Of a DNA stretch of 43,240 nucleotides, positions 8,743-17,932 are shown one piece after another. The notes below the pieces were generated by a model. The model was not told the origin of the DNA and did no database searches. It worked only from the letters and a program-made list of their open reading frames with translations. Source of the stretch: Lachnospiraceae bacterium (lineage in GTDB: Bacteria > Bacillota > Clostridia > Lachnospirales > Lachnospiraceae); contig JAFTVQ010000119.1 of NCBI GenBank assembly GCA_017461865.1, forward strand, positions 1 to 43,240, in the 5' to 3' direction. Both the position numbers and the translations under genes were made by a program. Each line of letters starts with the position of its first letter. The first letter of the stretch is position 1.

Positions 8743-10545
8743 TCACTTTACTCCTGTCGTTGTTTTCAGCCATCTGCGCTCTTCCTCATCCAGCTTGTCG
8801 GCAAGTGCCTCGTATACCCTCTGATGATAAGCTGCAAGTAACTTTTTATCGTTTTCCGTCAACATGGTCTCATCAATCGCATCCGCATCAAAAGGAACCA
8901 ATGTCAGCGGCTCAAATTTCAGAAACTGTCCGTACTGCGTCTCTCCGTCTTTCACACAAAGTATCAAATTTTCCAAGCGGATTCCATACTGTCCTTCCAA
9001 ATAAACTCCGGGTTCATCGGAGGTAATCATTCCCTCCTCAAACACACCTTCCTTCTCCTGTCTCATGCGAAATCCGTTCGGTCCCTCATGCACGTTGAGC
9101 AGGTATCCGACGCCGTGCCCTGTGCCGTGATTATAATCCAGCCCCATGCGATAAAGCGGCTCTCTGGCCAAATAGTCTAAATTAGCACCCATTAACCCTT
9201 TCTTAAACCGTGCATCCATCAGTCGCAGATTTCCCTGCAGCACAGCTGTATAGTGCTTCTTTTGCTCCGGTGTCAACGCTCCCATGGCAATCGTTCTTGT
9301 GATATCCGTCGTCCCTTCCAAATAATGTCCGCCGGTATCCAAAAGTAAAAAGCTGCTGTTTTCCAATTTCACATCGGAATCTTCATCCGCACTGTAATGG
9401 ACAATTGCTCCGTGAGGTCCGTAAGCTGCAATCGGCGAAAAACTCGGTCCCAAATATCCTTCCTGCTTCTGGCGCAGTTCTTCCAACTTATCCGCCGCCG
9501 AAAGCTCTGTCGCCGTCTCCTCGCCCGTGCAAATTTTTTCCTTAATCCAATACAAAAATTTAGTGACAGCTACCGCATCTTTTTGATGCGCGTTTCTCAT
9601 ATGTTCCGTCTCTGTTTCATTTTTGACTGCTTTTCGAAGTAAGACAGGATTTTTGCCGATGATCTTTTCACACTGCGCAGGAATGCATCTCATCATGCGG
9701 TAAGCAGCACTCTCATCATCCACCCACACCGTTCTTCCGGCCTCCATATGAGAAAGATCTTTATAAAAATTGTTATAAGGTTTCCGGTCTATCCCACAGC
9801 TTTCCAAATAGTCGCGGATTGCCGGATCCTCACTCTTACAATACAAAAATGCATCCGCTGCTGTTATGATCATGTAAGATAAAAAAACCGGATTATAATC
9901 GATATCATTTCCCCGTAAATTTGTCAGCCATGCGATATCATCCAGCGTGCTCAAAACAAGACAATCTGCATCTTTTGCTTTCATATCATCTCGAATAAGC
10001 GAAAGCTTACTTTTTGCGCTTTGTCCGGCGTACTCTTCTTTCAGAATCCATACCGGTTTATTCGGAAAATCCGGACGCTTATCCTCTTCATCCTCTTCCC
10101 AGATTTTTCCCGCCGGATCCTCCTCGCAAAAAAATGTATGATCTCCCAGTTTCTTTACAAAAGAACCGCTGACCAAACGGCCGTCGAATCCGATTGTTTT
10201 AGATTCTTCCGCGCTTCTTTTTGCCAGATAGGAATTCACATACTCCGCTATGGTCGGAACATTCTTTTCTCCCATCTTTTGAAGGACAATACCGGTTCCC
10301 TCAAGCTGTACCCCGGCCTGGACAAAATATCTCCCGTCGGTCCACAAACAAGTTTCTTCCTCCGTCACGACAAGCGTTCCCGCGGATCCTGTAAACCCGG
10401 AAAAATACCGGATTAGTTTAAAATAATCTCCGATATACTCCGATCCGTGAAAATCATTCATCGGGATAATATAAGCAGCAATATCTCTCTGCTTCATTTC
10501 AACTTTTAATTTTTGCAATCGCTGTTTTATCGCTTCTTTTCCCAT
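8743..10545 (-). CDS. Xaa-Pro aminopeptidase (M24 family, three-domain type)
   Basis: A 600-residue cytoplasmic metallopeptidase that cleaves the N-terminal residue before proline. Two creatinase-type N-domains (residues ~5-300) precede the M24B pita-bread catalytic domain (~320-530). Metal ligands are visible in [19 protein letters not shown] (two Asp), [18 protein letters not shown] (His), [20 protein letters not shown] (Glu, Glu). A short C-terminal domain follows ([16 protein letters not shown]). The length matches the eukaryote-like APP1 group found in many Firmicutes rather than the ~360-residue PepP form. GAGG lies 9 nt before the ATG. It is followed by glpK after 1 nt and preceded by the flippase gene after 12 nt, in the same minus-strand run. 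Confidence 0.94.
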   Translation of the reverse strand: MGKEAIKQRLQKLKVEMKQRDIAAYIIPMNDFHGSEYIGDYFKLIRYFSGFTGSAGTLVVTEEETCLWTDGRYFVQAGVQLEGTGIVLQKMGEKNVPTIAEYVNSYLAKRSAEESKTIGFDGRLVSGSFVKKLGDHTFFCEEDPAGKIWEEDEEDKRPDFPNKPVWILKEEYAGQSAKSKLSLIRDDMKAKDADCLVLSTLDDIAWLTNLRGNDIDYNPVFLSYMIITAADAFLYCKSEDPAIRDYLESCGIDRKPYNNFYKDLSHMEAGRTVWVDDESAAYRMMRCIPAQCEKIIGKNPVLLRKAVKNETETEHMRNAHQKDAVAVTKFLYWIKEKICTGEETATELSAADKLEELRQKQEGYLGPSFSPIAAYGPHGAIVHYSADEDSDVKLENSSFLLLDTGGHYLEGTTDITRTIAMGALTPEQKKHYTAVLQGNLRLMDARFKKGLMGANLDYLAREPLYRMGLDYNHGTGHGVGYLLNVHEGPNGFRMRQEKEGVFEEGMITSDEPGVYLEGQYGIRLENLILCVKDGETQYGQFLKFEPLTLVPFDADAIDETMLTENDKKLLAAYHQRVYEALADKLDEEERRWLKTTTGVK

Positions 10546-10557
10546 GATTATAATCCT

Positions 10558-12186
10558 CTAAAGCAGGTGTAATTTTTTTGCCATTCTCACAATCATAGTG
10601 CCCTTCGGTATATGTTTAAGTTCTTCCTCCGACAACGCCCCCGTCTTGATTACAAGTGTAAAATACAGGATTACCGCCACAAATATCGCCGGAAGCAATG
10701 CAACAACATTCACCGGAATCAACATATGGACCACCTTATAAACATAATAAGCTGCCACTCCCATAACCGCTGCGGAAAGAATCGGTTTCCAGAAAGTTTT
10801 AACCATTTCCTGACGATAATTCAAGGCCTTACGCACGGCAATGTTGTTTAAAAGACACATCAGGAAAGAATATACCACCATCGCCACGGCAAGTGCATAG
10901 AGCGATAAATCCGTATATGCCAGCAACAGCACAAGAACGACCGTCTGTACAATCAACGCCGCCGCCGCATTTATGACCGGTACGTTCACTTTCCCGATTC
11001 CCTGTAATACCGCATTCGTCAGCGTAGAAAGTGCATAAAAAATAATGGATATACTGATGGCACGCAAAAGAGCGGAAGCTAACAAAAGAGACTCCTTCTG
11101 CGGGAACAACAGCTCCGTAATCGGCTGTGCCAGTGCAAGCATGCCGAACGCGCACGGAATCGATATCAGCATCGTCGTTTGTACTGCCACATGCACCTGA
11201 TGTTGGGATTTCTCCCTATCCCCCTGTGCATAGGACGCCGAGATGCTCGGTATCATCGCCGCAGACATAGAAGATGCTATTGCAATCGGAATATTGGAAA
11301 TTACAACTGCCTTCCCGGCAAAAACTCCGTAATTGACCGCAATCTCCGATTCCGCCATATGCATCACATACATCATAACCTTTGTGTAAATCGTCTGATT
11401 CAGTGAAGTGGAAAAATTGTAAATAAACGTACTTAAAATGAACGGCGTTACCATTCCGAAAATAATGCCGAAAATCTGCCCGTAAGAAAGCTCATCATGT
11501 CGCACGTCATTTCGTACTCTCTTTATAATCAGCTTCCGGTTCAATCCGTAAATACCCCACATAAACAAAAGCGCAATTAACACACCGCTTCCGGTTCCGA
11601 GAGCACTTCCTATCGCTCCGTAGATTGCACGGGTTGTCTCTCCCTGATGGATGACAGTCTGAATCAATAAATGTGCGGCCAAAAGACTGACCACTGCGTT
11701 CAAAATCTGCTCCAGTATCTGGGACACCGACGTCTGTACCATTGTTCTGTGCGCCTGAAAATAACCGCGCAAAACACCCAAAAGACCGGAGAGAAAAATG
11801 GTCGGTGCAAATACCTGAAGCACTGCTTTTGAGTTATCCTCCACTAACAGTCCTGCACCGAAAAACGTAAACAGACTGGCAATACCGCCGACAACAATCA
11901 CATAAATAATTGCGCAATGAAAAATACGATGTGCGTTTCTGTACTCACGAAGCGCCAGTCTCTGCGCGATCACCTTAGAGATAGCTGAAGGAATACTGTA
12001 GGACGAAATCAAAAGGATAATCGTGTAAATATTGTAAGCACTGCTGTAATATCCGTTTCCTTCATCGCCGATGATTCCGGTCAGCGGAGAACGATATAAA
12101 ATTCCGATAATACGGACAATAATACCGGCCATAGCCAAAATACCGGCCTGCATCACAAATCCGTCTTTTCTGCTATTCTGACTCAT
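10558..12186 (-). CDS. SpoVB/MurJ-like polysaccharide or lipid II flippase (MOP superfamily)
   Basis: 542-residue polytopic membrane protein with about 14 predicted helices. The opening (FVMQAGILAMAGIIVRIIG, then LYRSPLTGIIGDEGNGYY) and IYTIILLISSYSIPSAISKV are typical of the SpoVB/YtgP/MurJ branch of the oligosaccharide-flippase family, which moves lipid-linked sugars across the membrane. GVLRGYFQAHRTMVQTSVSQ (near 135) and IVQTVVLVLLLAYTDLSLYA support this. Members act in vegetative cell-wall synthesis or in spore cortex formation; sequence alone does not tell which. GGGAG lies 6 nt before the ATG. It lies between the homocysteine methyltransferase gene (41 nt upstream) and the peptidase gene. 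Confidence 0.9.
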   Translation of the reverse strand: MSQNSRKDGFVMQAGILAMAGIIVRIIGILYRSPLTGIIGDEGNGYYSSAYNIYTIILLISSYSIPSAISKVIAQRLALREYRNAHRIFHCAIIYVIVVGGIASLFTFFGAGLLVEDNSKAVLQVFAPTIFLSGLLGVLRGYFQAHRTMVQTSVSQILEQILNAVVSLLAAHLLIQTVIHQGETTRAIYGAIGSALGTGSGVLIALLFMWGIYGLNRKLIIKRVRNDVRHDELSYGQIFGIIFGMVTPFILSTFIYNFSTSLNQTIYTKVMMYVMHMAESEIAVNYGVFAGKAVVISNIPIAIASSMSAAMIPSISASYAQGDREKSQHQVHVAVQTTMLISIPCAFGMLALAQPITELLFPQKESLLLASALLRAISISIIFYALSTLTNAVLQGIGKVNVPVINAAAALIVQTVVLVLLLAYTDLSLYALAVAMVVYSFLMCLLNNIAVRKALNYRQEMVKTFWKPILSAAVMGVAAYYVYKVVHMLIPVNVVALLPAIFVAVILYFTLVIKTGALSEEELKHIPKGTMIVRMAKKLHLL

Positions 12187-12227
12187 AGTTATCTCCCATC
12201 AGTCTCATTGACATACTTTAACCTGTT

Positions 12228-14036
12228 TTATGACAGATCTGTCAGAATTTCTTCTAACATATATACCCTGTTAAACGGAATGGAGTAGTAATATCCATCC
12301 GCAAAATCTTCTGTAATGCGCATAATCTCTTTTGCCAGAGAAATGCCGACGGCTTCCCCCTCCTCACGGGTTTTTGCATCCTGATAGCGGAGCACAATCT
12401 CATCCGTCACCCTCATACCGGTCATCTCATTTTTAATGAAACAGGCATTTTTATAACTGACAAGAGGCATAATTCCGCATAAAATCTTTGCTCCCGTCTC
12501 AGCCTTCATACGTCGCAGGATTTCTGCTTCCTCCGGCGTAAAAACAGGCTGCGTCAGGAAAAACTCAGCTCCCTGCTCCATTTTCTTTCTGATACGGCCG
12601 ATTTCTACCTCCGAATTGAGGCGATTCTGATTGATCGCTCCCCCGTAATGAATTCCGCCTTCCGTAAAGGACTCCTTATTCATTTCCTTTACAAGCTTCA
12701 TCAGCCCTACCGAGTCGAAATTAAATACTCCTTTGATATCTGCTCTCACCATGGTCGGTACCGGATCTCCCGTCACAATCAACAGGTTGCGGATATCACT
12801 AAGGTAAGCGCCAAGTAACTGTGACCGTATTCCAATGGCATTTTTATCCCGGCAACAAATATGCGGCATAACACATAATCCCGTTTCCCGGAAGGCTTTC
12901 GCCGCCATAAGAATGGAATCTGCCCTTGTTCTTCCGGAAGGCGAGTCCGGAAATGTTATGACATCCACATTGAATCGTTTCAGCAGATGTGCTGCATCCA
13001 TAAGTTTCTCATCCTGTGCCGTCGGCGGAGGCGACAGCTCCACGGCAATCAGTTTTTTGTCTTTTTGAAACCATTGCCCTGCTGCCGGCCAGGAAGCTTC
13101 TTTTGGGCTTTTTTCCTTCCCGGCAACCGTTTTCTGATACGCCGTTCTGCTTACCCGGCGCATTTTCATCTCACCGGATTTTTCCTCTTCCTCAATCAGG
13201 TTTGCAACCTTCCTGATGTAATCCGGATTCGTTCCGCAGCATCCTCCCACAATGGAAATTCCCTTAGCTCTTATATCTGAGAGCTTCTGCGCAAAATAGT
13301 CCATATTTTCCAAAAACACAATTCTATCCTGAATAATCTTCGGATAACTTGCATTCGGAAGTGCAGAAAAAAATACATTTTCCGTAAGCTCCAGCTTACT
13401 TAATATCTGCGCCATATGTCCCGGACCGACACCGCAGTTGAGTCCCGTTGCATCAATATCTCCTCCGGCTGCAGCTTCCGATAAAAGCGTTTTTGCACTG
13501 ATTCCTGCGTTGCTGTAGCCTAACTGATTCACGGAAAACTGCACCCATATAAAAATATCACTTTCCCGACGAAGTTCCCTTGCTACGGAAAGAACCATAT
13601 CCGTGTCAGAAAAAGTTTCAAACAAAATTGCATCCGCACCAAGGGAGACAAACTGACGTGCAAGTGCGAGATATTCTTTCCGCAGTTGCTCCTCATCCTC
13701 ATATACTCCGGGTGTAATCGGTCCGATATCTCCGGCGATAAACGCCCTGTCTCCGGCAGCCTCTTTTGCAAGCCAAAATCCCTGCTTTACATTTTCAAGC
13801 ACTGCTGCCATATCACATCCCAGTGTTTTCGTATTACTGGCAAACGTGTTTGTACGGATCAGTTTTGCTCCTGCATCCAAATATGCTTTGTGCACCTGTC
13901 TTACCAGCTCCGGTGCCTCCGTATTGGCCCTTTCCGGAAACATTCCGCCCTGACATAATGTGGAAAAATAAGTGCCGAATGCACCGTCCGAAATAAGTGT
14001 ATGTTCTTTTAAGTATTCCCTGATTGTCTGTTTCAA
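12228..14036 (-). CDS. Bifunctional homocysteine S-methyltransferase / methylenetetrahydrofolate reductase
   Basis: A 602-residue cytoplasmic protein with the domain order of B. subtilis YitJ. Residues 1-~285 form a homocysteine S-methyltransferase domain: LISDGAFGTYFSTLC, RTNTFASN, the first zinc Cys in ATGLNCGVGP and the Cys pair in IVGGCCGTNPDYI. Residues ~320-600 form a MetF-like TIM barrel: VELSPPPTAQDEKLM, LIVTGDPVPTM, FFLTQPVFTPEEAEI, KILCGIMPLVSYKNACF. It makes 5-methyl-THF and transfers methyl groups to homocysteine in the methionine/one-carbon pathway. No cobalamin-binding domain is fused. The start is a TTG at 14036 with only a weak purine-rich site. It is mid-run, so no S-box riboswitch is expected and none is seen. 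Confidence 0.93.
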   Translation of the reverse strand: MKQTIREYLKEHTLISDGAFGTYFSTLCQGGMFPERANTEAPELVRQVHKAYLDAGAKLIRTNTFASNTKTLGCDMAAVLENVKQGFWLAKEAAGDRAFIAGDIGPITPGVYEDEEQLRKEYLALARQFVSLGADAILFETFSDTDMVLSVARELRRESDIFIWVQFSVNQLGYSNAGISAKTLLSEAAAGGDIDATGLNCGVGPGHMAQILSKLELTENVFFSALPNASYPKIIQDRIVFLENMDYFAQKLSDIRAKGISIVGGCCGTNPDYIRKVANLIEEEEKSGEMKMRRVSRTAYQKTVAGKEKSPKEASWPAAGQWFQKDKKLIAVELSPPPTAQDEKLMDAAHLLKRFNVDVITFPDSPSGRTRADSILMAAKAFRETGLCVMPHICCRDKNAIGIRSQLLGAYLSDIRNLLIVTGDPVPTMVRADIKGVFNFDSVGLMKLVKEMNKESFTEGGIHYGGAINQNRLNSEVEIGRIRKKMEQGAEFFLTQPVFTPEEAEILRRMKAETGAKILCGIMPLVSYKNACFIKNEMTGMRVTDEIVLRYQDAKTREEGEAVGISLAKEIMRITEDFADGYYYSIPFNRVYMLEEILTDLS

Positions 14037-14053
14037 TAATTTTTCTCTCTTCT

Positions 14054-14686
14054 CTATAAAATAGCCATCACGACATCGCTAAGCTCCGTCAACGACTGTA
14101 TGCGGTATTTAGCCTGCGGAACCTCTCCGAAACCGTATGCTGCATGTACGAACTCGAGACCGGCTTTTGTCGCCGAAAGGTAATCACCGAGCACGTCTCC
14201 CACATAGACTGCCTTTTCCAAACGATTGCGCTCCGCTACCAGGCGGATATTTGCATCTTTTTCCTGTTTCGTATTACCGAAGCACTCCGTATCATCAAAA
14301 TATTTTTCCAAACCGTGGTGCTTCAAAAAAGCCTCAATATAACCACTCTGACAGTTGCTGACAATCGCTAAAAAATAGTCTTTTGACAGATTCCCAAGCA
14401 CCTCTTCCAGCTGCGGATACAATATTCCGCCCACCTTCTCCAAATACGCATTCTCATAATCCATACACGCCTGAAGAATCTCAAGGGCACGTTCTCTGCT
14501 GACAGTATCAAAATATGTATATGCAATATCATCCATGGTCTTTCCCATGAGCGACTCCATATCCTCCACCGTAATACGTTTGTGAAAATCCGGCATTTTG
14601 TCAATTACCACATTCCACGAATCCACTACAGCCTGTGCGCTGTCCCAAAGTGTTCCGTCAAGATCAAATATAATTCCTTTTTTCAT
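14054..14686 (-). CDS. HAD family hydrolase (phosphoglycolate phosphatase-like)
   Basis: 210-residue HAD-IA phosphatase. Motif I is IIFDLDGTLWDS near residue 7, motif II is LAIVSNCQSGYIEAF near 110, the motif III Lys is near NTKQEKD (~140), and motif IV is VYVGDVLGDYLSATKAG near 165. The C1 helical cap (residues ~15-90) is of the Gph/PGMB size. GGGAG lies 8 nt before the ATG. It is 17 nt upstream of the homocysteine methyltransferase gene and 23 nt downstream of the GNAT gene. The substrate is not predictable; phosphoglycolate, beta-phosphoglucomutase-type or nucleotide phosphatase roles are all possible. Confidence 0.9.
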   Translation of the reverse strand: MKKGIIFDLDGTLWDSAQAVVDSWNVVIDKMPDFHKRITVEDMESLMGKTMDDIAYTYFDTVSRERALEILQACMDYENAYLEKVGGILYPQLEEVLGNLSKDYFLAIVSNCQSGYIEAFLKHHGLEKYFDDTECFGNTKQEKDANIRLVAERNRLEKAVYVGDVLGDYLSATKAGLEFVHAAYGFGEVPQAKYRIQSLTELSDVVMAIL

Positions 14687-14709
14687 TGCATCTTCTCCCT
14701 TTCTGACGG

Positions 14710-15156
14710 TTACTCATCCTCTTTTTTCGGGCGAAGGTACACCATGCGATACTCCACTTCTCCAAGATCCTCATTGACCTGCTCGTCAATTTTCATGAAA
14801 TGCTTATTTTCATAAAAACAAACCGCTCCGTAATTATTCTCAAACACATGAAGTTCCATTTTCTCATAAATCTCGGAAACATAACGCAAAAGCTTGGTTC
14901 CGATGCCCTGTCCGCGATAATCCTTATCCACAAAAAGCCCTTGGATATAGCCGTCCTCCACGCCGATAAAGCCCGCAATAAAACCGTCAATCTCATATAC
15001 ATATACTTCCGAGCGGGGCAAAAATCTTGACACAAATCCAAAATTTCTGTCCCAATAAGAAGAATCCACGAAATCATGTGCTTCCAAATTCCCGTCATAC
15101 CAGATCTTCATGACCCTTTTTAAATCCATATCATAAAAATTACGAATTATATCCAT
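14710..15156 (-). CDS. GNAT family N-acetyltransferase
   Basis: 148-residue acetyltransferase. The acetyl-CoA loop is seen in DKDYRGQGIGTKLLRY (near residue 80), preceded by the beta-strands YVYEIDGFIAGFIGVEDGYI and followed by ELHVFENNYGAVCFYENKHF, the usual C-terminal GNAT arrangement (YjaB/PhnO-like). The start at ATG 15156 is chosen because GGGGAC lies 7 nt upstream; the ATG at 15177 has no ribosome site. It is the first gene of the minus-strand run that ends at 6964. The substrate is unknown. Confidence 0.88.
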   Translation of the reverse strand: MDIIRNFYDMDLKRVMKIWYDGNLEAHDFVDSSYWDRNFGFVSRFLPRSEVYVYEIDGFIAGFIGVEDGYIQGLFVDKDYRGQGIGTKLLRYVSEIYEKMELHVFENNYGAVCFYENKHFMKIDEQVNEDLGEVEYRMVYLRPKKEDE

Positions 15157-15477
15157 AAAAAGTCCCCATTTTTCCATTTTTATCTATCATACCATAAGAA
15201 CGGAAAAAACCCTATTTTTTTTCGTAAGTTTTAGGAAAACGGTCTTAAAATTTAATTGACTAAAAAATAATTGTAAATAAAGCCAATTGCTTATACCATC
15301 TATGTGTTTCCAATTCTAATTATAAAGGAAAATCTCGATGCCTTGATTTTAAAAAGTTAGAAAAGGCATGCGAAAAATACAATTCAAAACAGCTCAAATT
15401 CTCCCATAATTTTCCTAATCCCCCCTCGTATAGTAGAAAACAATCCAAACAATGTATTGTGTAAAAGGAGATTTCTT
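15157..15477. other. Divergent intergenic region between the GNAT and DUF4173-like genes
   Basis: 321 bp, AT-rich, no convincing ORF. For the minus-strand run an extended -10 (TGGTATGAT; core at 15191-15186) is seen without a clear -35. For the plus-strand gene a possible -10 (TATAGT, 15429-15434) has no good -35. A 7-bp inverted repeat ATGCCTT/AAGGCAT (15338-15344 and 15363-15369) with an 18-nt loop is not followed by a T-run, so it is not a terminator; it could be an operator or an RNA leader element. I see no small RNA or riboswitch that I recognise. Confidence 0.5.
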
Positions 15478-16989
15478 ATGAATGAAAAAACTATGAACTA
15501 CGAAACACCAAACCCCAAGCCCGCAATATATGAAAATGAGACGATCCGCAAAATCGTGGAAAACTTTCCGGTATTCGGAATGACCGGCTTTTTGTATGCG
15601 GTCTTCTTCTGTTTTTGTCTGTACAAAAATATGTATTCTTACACTTCATTTCTACTCTGTGGTGTAACGGTTGCCTATTTTCTGTTTTGCTTTAAAAAAC
15701 TGGAGATAACCTCCTGCAAACTGCGGATTTTCTACATAATTTGCATATGCTTACTCGGACTTTCCAACATGCTGACAGCCAGCGGAATATTGATATTTCT
15801 CAACTATGTGGGAATCATCCTGCTTTTATTCTGCTTCCTCATCAACCATTTTTATGATACAGAAAAATGGGATTTTTCCAAATACACGGGCGCCCTTCTG
15901 CAAACCATATTTTCAAGCTTTGCAAGAGTAGATTATCCGTTTAAAAGCTTTAGCCTTTACTACAAGAAAAATCAGAAGCTGAAAAATTCAAAGGTGCTTT
16001 ACGTAATAACAGGACTTTTAATTTCCGTACCGCTTCTGCTTGTGATCATTCCTCTTCTGCTTTCGGCAGATATTGTCTTTTCTGACTTGGTTGATACGAT
16101 TTTTTCAAAGATGTTTGAGGATTTTGATTTCGGTATACTGATGGGAATCACCATGACAACTTTTATCGGCCTGATCTTTTCCCAAGGTATTTTAATCGAG
16201 CTGTGCGGAAAGCATATCAATCCGGAAGTGAAAGAAAAAAAGACAATGGAACCAATTATTGCCATCACGTTTACTTCCGTGCTGACTTTGGTATATCTTT
16301 GCTTCAGTGTTATTCAAATTGTGTACCTGTTTATCGGAAACATGACACTTCCTGACCACTACACTTACGCGCTGTACGCGCGAGAAGGTTTCTTCCAGTT
16401 GCTGTTTGTGTGTGTTATCAACCTTATTCTGGTATTGTTTTGTATGTCACATTACCGCGACAATAAAATTTTAAAAGGAATCCTGACGGTCATTTGCGGT
16501 TGTACTTACATCATGATTATATCCAGTGCATTGCGAATGCTTATGTACATCGGAGAATATCACCTGACATTTCTTCGTGTATTTGTTCTCTTAGCACTGT
16601 TTGTACTGTTCCTGTGTCTGACCGGTGTCGTGATTTCCATCTTCAAGCCATCCTTTAAATTGTTTACATACATGCTTGTTGTGGTCAGTGTCTGCTACAT
16701 TGCATTTTCACTCTCCAGACCGGACACTTATATCGCATCTTATAATATTGTGACAGAAGCCTCTGACATGTATTACTACTATGATCTCAGCCCGGATGCA
16801 GCTCCGATATTGAAGGAACATGGCTATTTGGGAGATCCGGATCTTTATTACGAAACGGAATGGTACTGTGTCTCTAACTATGTTGACCGCTGTAAAGATG
16901 CGTATAAGGACTTAAATTTCCGACGTTTTAACCTCTCTGTATACCGAGCAGGGCAGGCAATCAAAGGAACTCCGGCTACTTTAGAGTAA
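15478..16989 (+). CDS. DUF4173/DUF4153-like multi-pass membrane protein
   Basis: 503 residues with roughly 12 hydrophobic helices between residues 35 and 425, then an extracytoplasmic or cytoplasmic tail of ~80 residues (SRPDTYIASYNIVTEASDM, then YYYYDLSPDAAPILKEHG and a final FRRFNLSVYRAGQAI). The pattern of a conserved Asn/Tyr-rich tail after the helices matches DUF4173/DUF4153 membrane proteins common in Lachnospiraceae, which have no known function. The ATG at 15478 follows AAGGAG by 8 nt; an in-frame TTG 21 nt upstream only covers the ribosome site. It is a single gene ended by the shared terminator at 17021-17080. Confidence 0.7.
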   Translation: MNEKTMNYETPNPKPAIYENETIRKIVENFPVFGMTGFLYAVFFCFCLYKNMYSYTSFLLCGVTVAYFLFCFKKLEITSCKLRIFYIICICLLGLSNMLTASGILIFLNYVGIILLLFCFLINHFYDTEKWDFSKYTGALLQTIFSSFARVDYPFKSFSLYYKKNQKLKNSKVLYVITGLLISVPLLLVIIPLLLSADIVFSDLVDTIFSKMFEDFDFGILMGITMTTFIGLIFSQGILIELCGKHINPEVKEKKTMEPIIAITFTSVLTLVYLCFSVIQIVYLFIGNMTLPDHYTYALYAREGFFQLLFVCVINLILVLFCMSHYRDNKILKGILTVICGCTYIMIISSALRMLMYIGEYHLTFLRVFVLLALFVLFLCLTGVVISIFKPSFKLFTYMLVVVSVCYIAFSLSRPDTYIASYNIVTEASDMYYYYDLSPDAAPILKEHGYLGDPDLYYETEWYCVSNYVDRCKDAYKDLNFRRFNLSVYRAGQAIKGTPATLE

Positions 16990-17020
16990 CGCTTTCAAGC
17001 AACCCTTCACTTATATACCA

Positions 17021-17080
17021 AAAAAGGACCATCCCGGTCGCCGTCTTCTTGGCGGTAACTCTCGGGAAGGTCCTTTTTTA
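17021..17080. terminator. Bidirectional terminator, 60-nt branched stem
   Basis: AAAAAGGACCATCCCG pairs with CGGGAAGGTCCTTTTT (one bulged or mismatched base) with an inner GCC/GGC stem in the loop. It has A-tracts on the left and T-tracts on the right, so it can stop the plus-strand DUF4173-like gene and the long minus-strand Tad run. Confidence 0.88.
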
Positions 17081-17084
17081 TTTC

Positions 17085-17465
17085 TTAATCGTTCAATTCC
17101 TCTACCTGCTTGATAAAACTCTTAATACCCTTGAATGTCTTATCACTTAAAAAGTGCATCATCTTCTTTGCATCTTCCTCTGCAACTGCCTGATCCACAT
17201 CTGCAGTCATCATCAGAAACTGTGTGATGGTCTCCTGTCTGTCTACCAGGCTTTTCGCCAACTTTGTACCTTCTTTTGTAAGAACAAGACTGGTTCCCGT
17301 TCCTTCCTCAAGGTATCCTTCCTCTCTCAATTTGCCCATAGCGCGGCTGACACTCGGTTTGGAAAAAGACAATGCATTTGCGACATCAATTGCCCGCACT
17401 CTTCCGGTTGTCTCTCTCTGTAACAGATATATAATCTCCAAATAGGTTTGTCCTGATTCCTGCAT
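17085..17465 (-). CDS. DtxR/MntR-type winged-helix regulator with degenerate metal sites
   Basis: 126 residues. The N-terminal winged helix (YLEIIYLLQRE, VRAIDVANALSFSKPSVSRA, LREEGYLEEGTGTSLVLT) and the dimerisation helix pair follow the DtxR/MntR family in length and order. The family represses metal-uptake genes when loaded with Mn or Fe. By manual alignment most ligands differ: Gln in LVDRQET where the family has His, Thr in place of the next Glu, and KKMMHFLS where the family has C/E-x-x-E-H; only the last His and the N-terminal Glu of YLEIIY remain. AAGGAG lies 8 nt before the ATG. It is the last gene of the long minus-strand run, 35 nt after the HIT gene. The regulated genes are unknown; it might control this run. 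Confidence 0.85.
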   Translation of the reverse strand: MQESGQTYLEIIYLLQRETTGRVRAIDVANALSFSKPSVSRAMGKLREEGYLEEGTGTSLVLTKEGTKLAKSLVDRQETITQFLMMTADVDQAVAEEDAKKMMHFLSDKTFKGIKSFIKQVEELND

Positions 17466-17500
17466 AATTACTTCTCCTTTGTACTCTGTTTTTATGTACC

Positions 17501-17908
17501 TTAAACAATCTGATTTTTAATGTCTTCCAGTTCTTCCTGAGTCGGAGAGCCCGGTTTCCAACCGATTTTTTGCTGATCTCCCTCATATCTAGGAATTAAG
17601 TGAAGATGGAAATGAAACACCGTCTGTCCTGCTACTTCCCCATTATTCTGTACAAGATTGAAGCCATCGCACGACAGCTTTTCGGTCATTTGCTTCGCCA
17701 TTTTTTTGGCCAACTTCATAACCTTTCCTGCCATCTCCTCCGGAAGTTCATACAGATTTGCATAATGATCCTTCGGTAAAATGAGTGCATGTCCTTTTGT
17801 CGCCGGACCAAGGTCAAGAATTACTCTGAAATCCTCGTCTTCATATAATGTTTTGGATGGAATTTCCCCATTTGCTATTTTACAAAAAATACAATCTTCT
17901 TTTTTCAT
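17501..17908 (-). CDS. HIT family protein (HINT-like nucleotide hydrolase)
   Basis: 135 residues, cytoplasmic. Histidine-triad signature FHFHLHLIPRY near residue 97 (H-x-H-x-H), preceded by QNNGEVAGQTV; the N-terminal DCIFCKIANGEIPSK has the CxxC that, with downstream His, binds zinc in bacterial HINT proteins. Such enzymes cleave adenosine phosphoramidates or AMP-acyl adducts. It is 24 nt downstream of the flavodoxin-SCP2 gene, in the same run. Full length, all three catalytic His present. Confidence 0.94.
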   Translation of the reverse strand: MKKEDCIFCKIANGEIPSKTLYEDEDFRVILDLGPATKGHALILPKDHYANLYELPEEMAGKVMKLAKKMAKQMTEKLSCDGFNLVQNNGEVAGQTVFHFHLHLIPRYEGDQQKIGWKPGSPTQEELEDIKNQIV

Positions 17909-17932
17909 GTCTATTCTCCTTCATCCTATCTA

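Noticed and set aside
10829-11155. 108-residue minus-strand ORF within the flippase gene
   Set aside because: Different frame of a clear membrane protein gene; no ribosome site.
12187-14100. S-box or T-box upstream of the homocysteine methyltransferase
   Set aside because: Only 17 nt separate it from the upstream HAD gene; no room and no motif.
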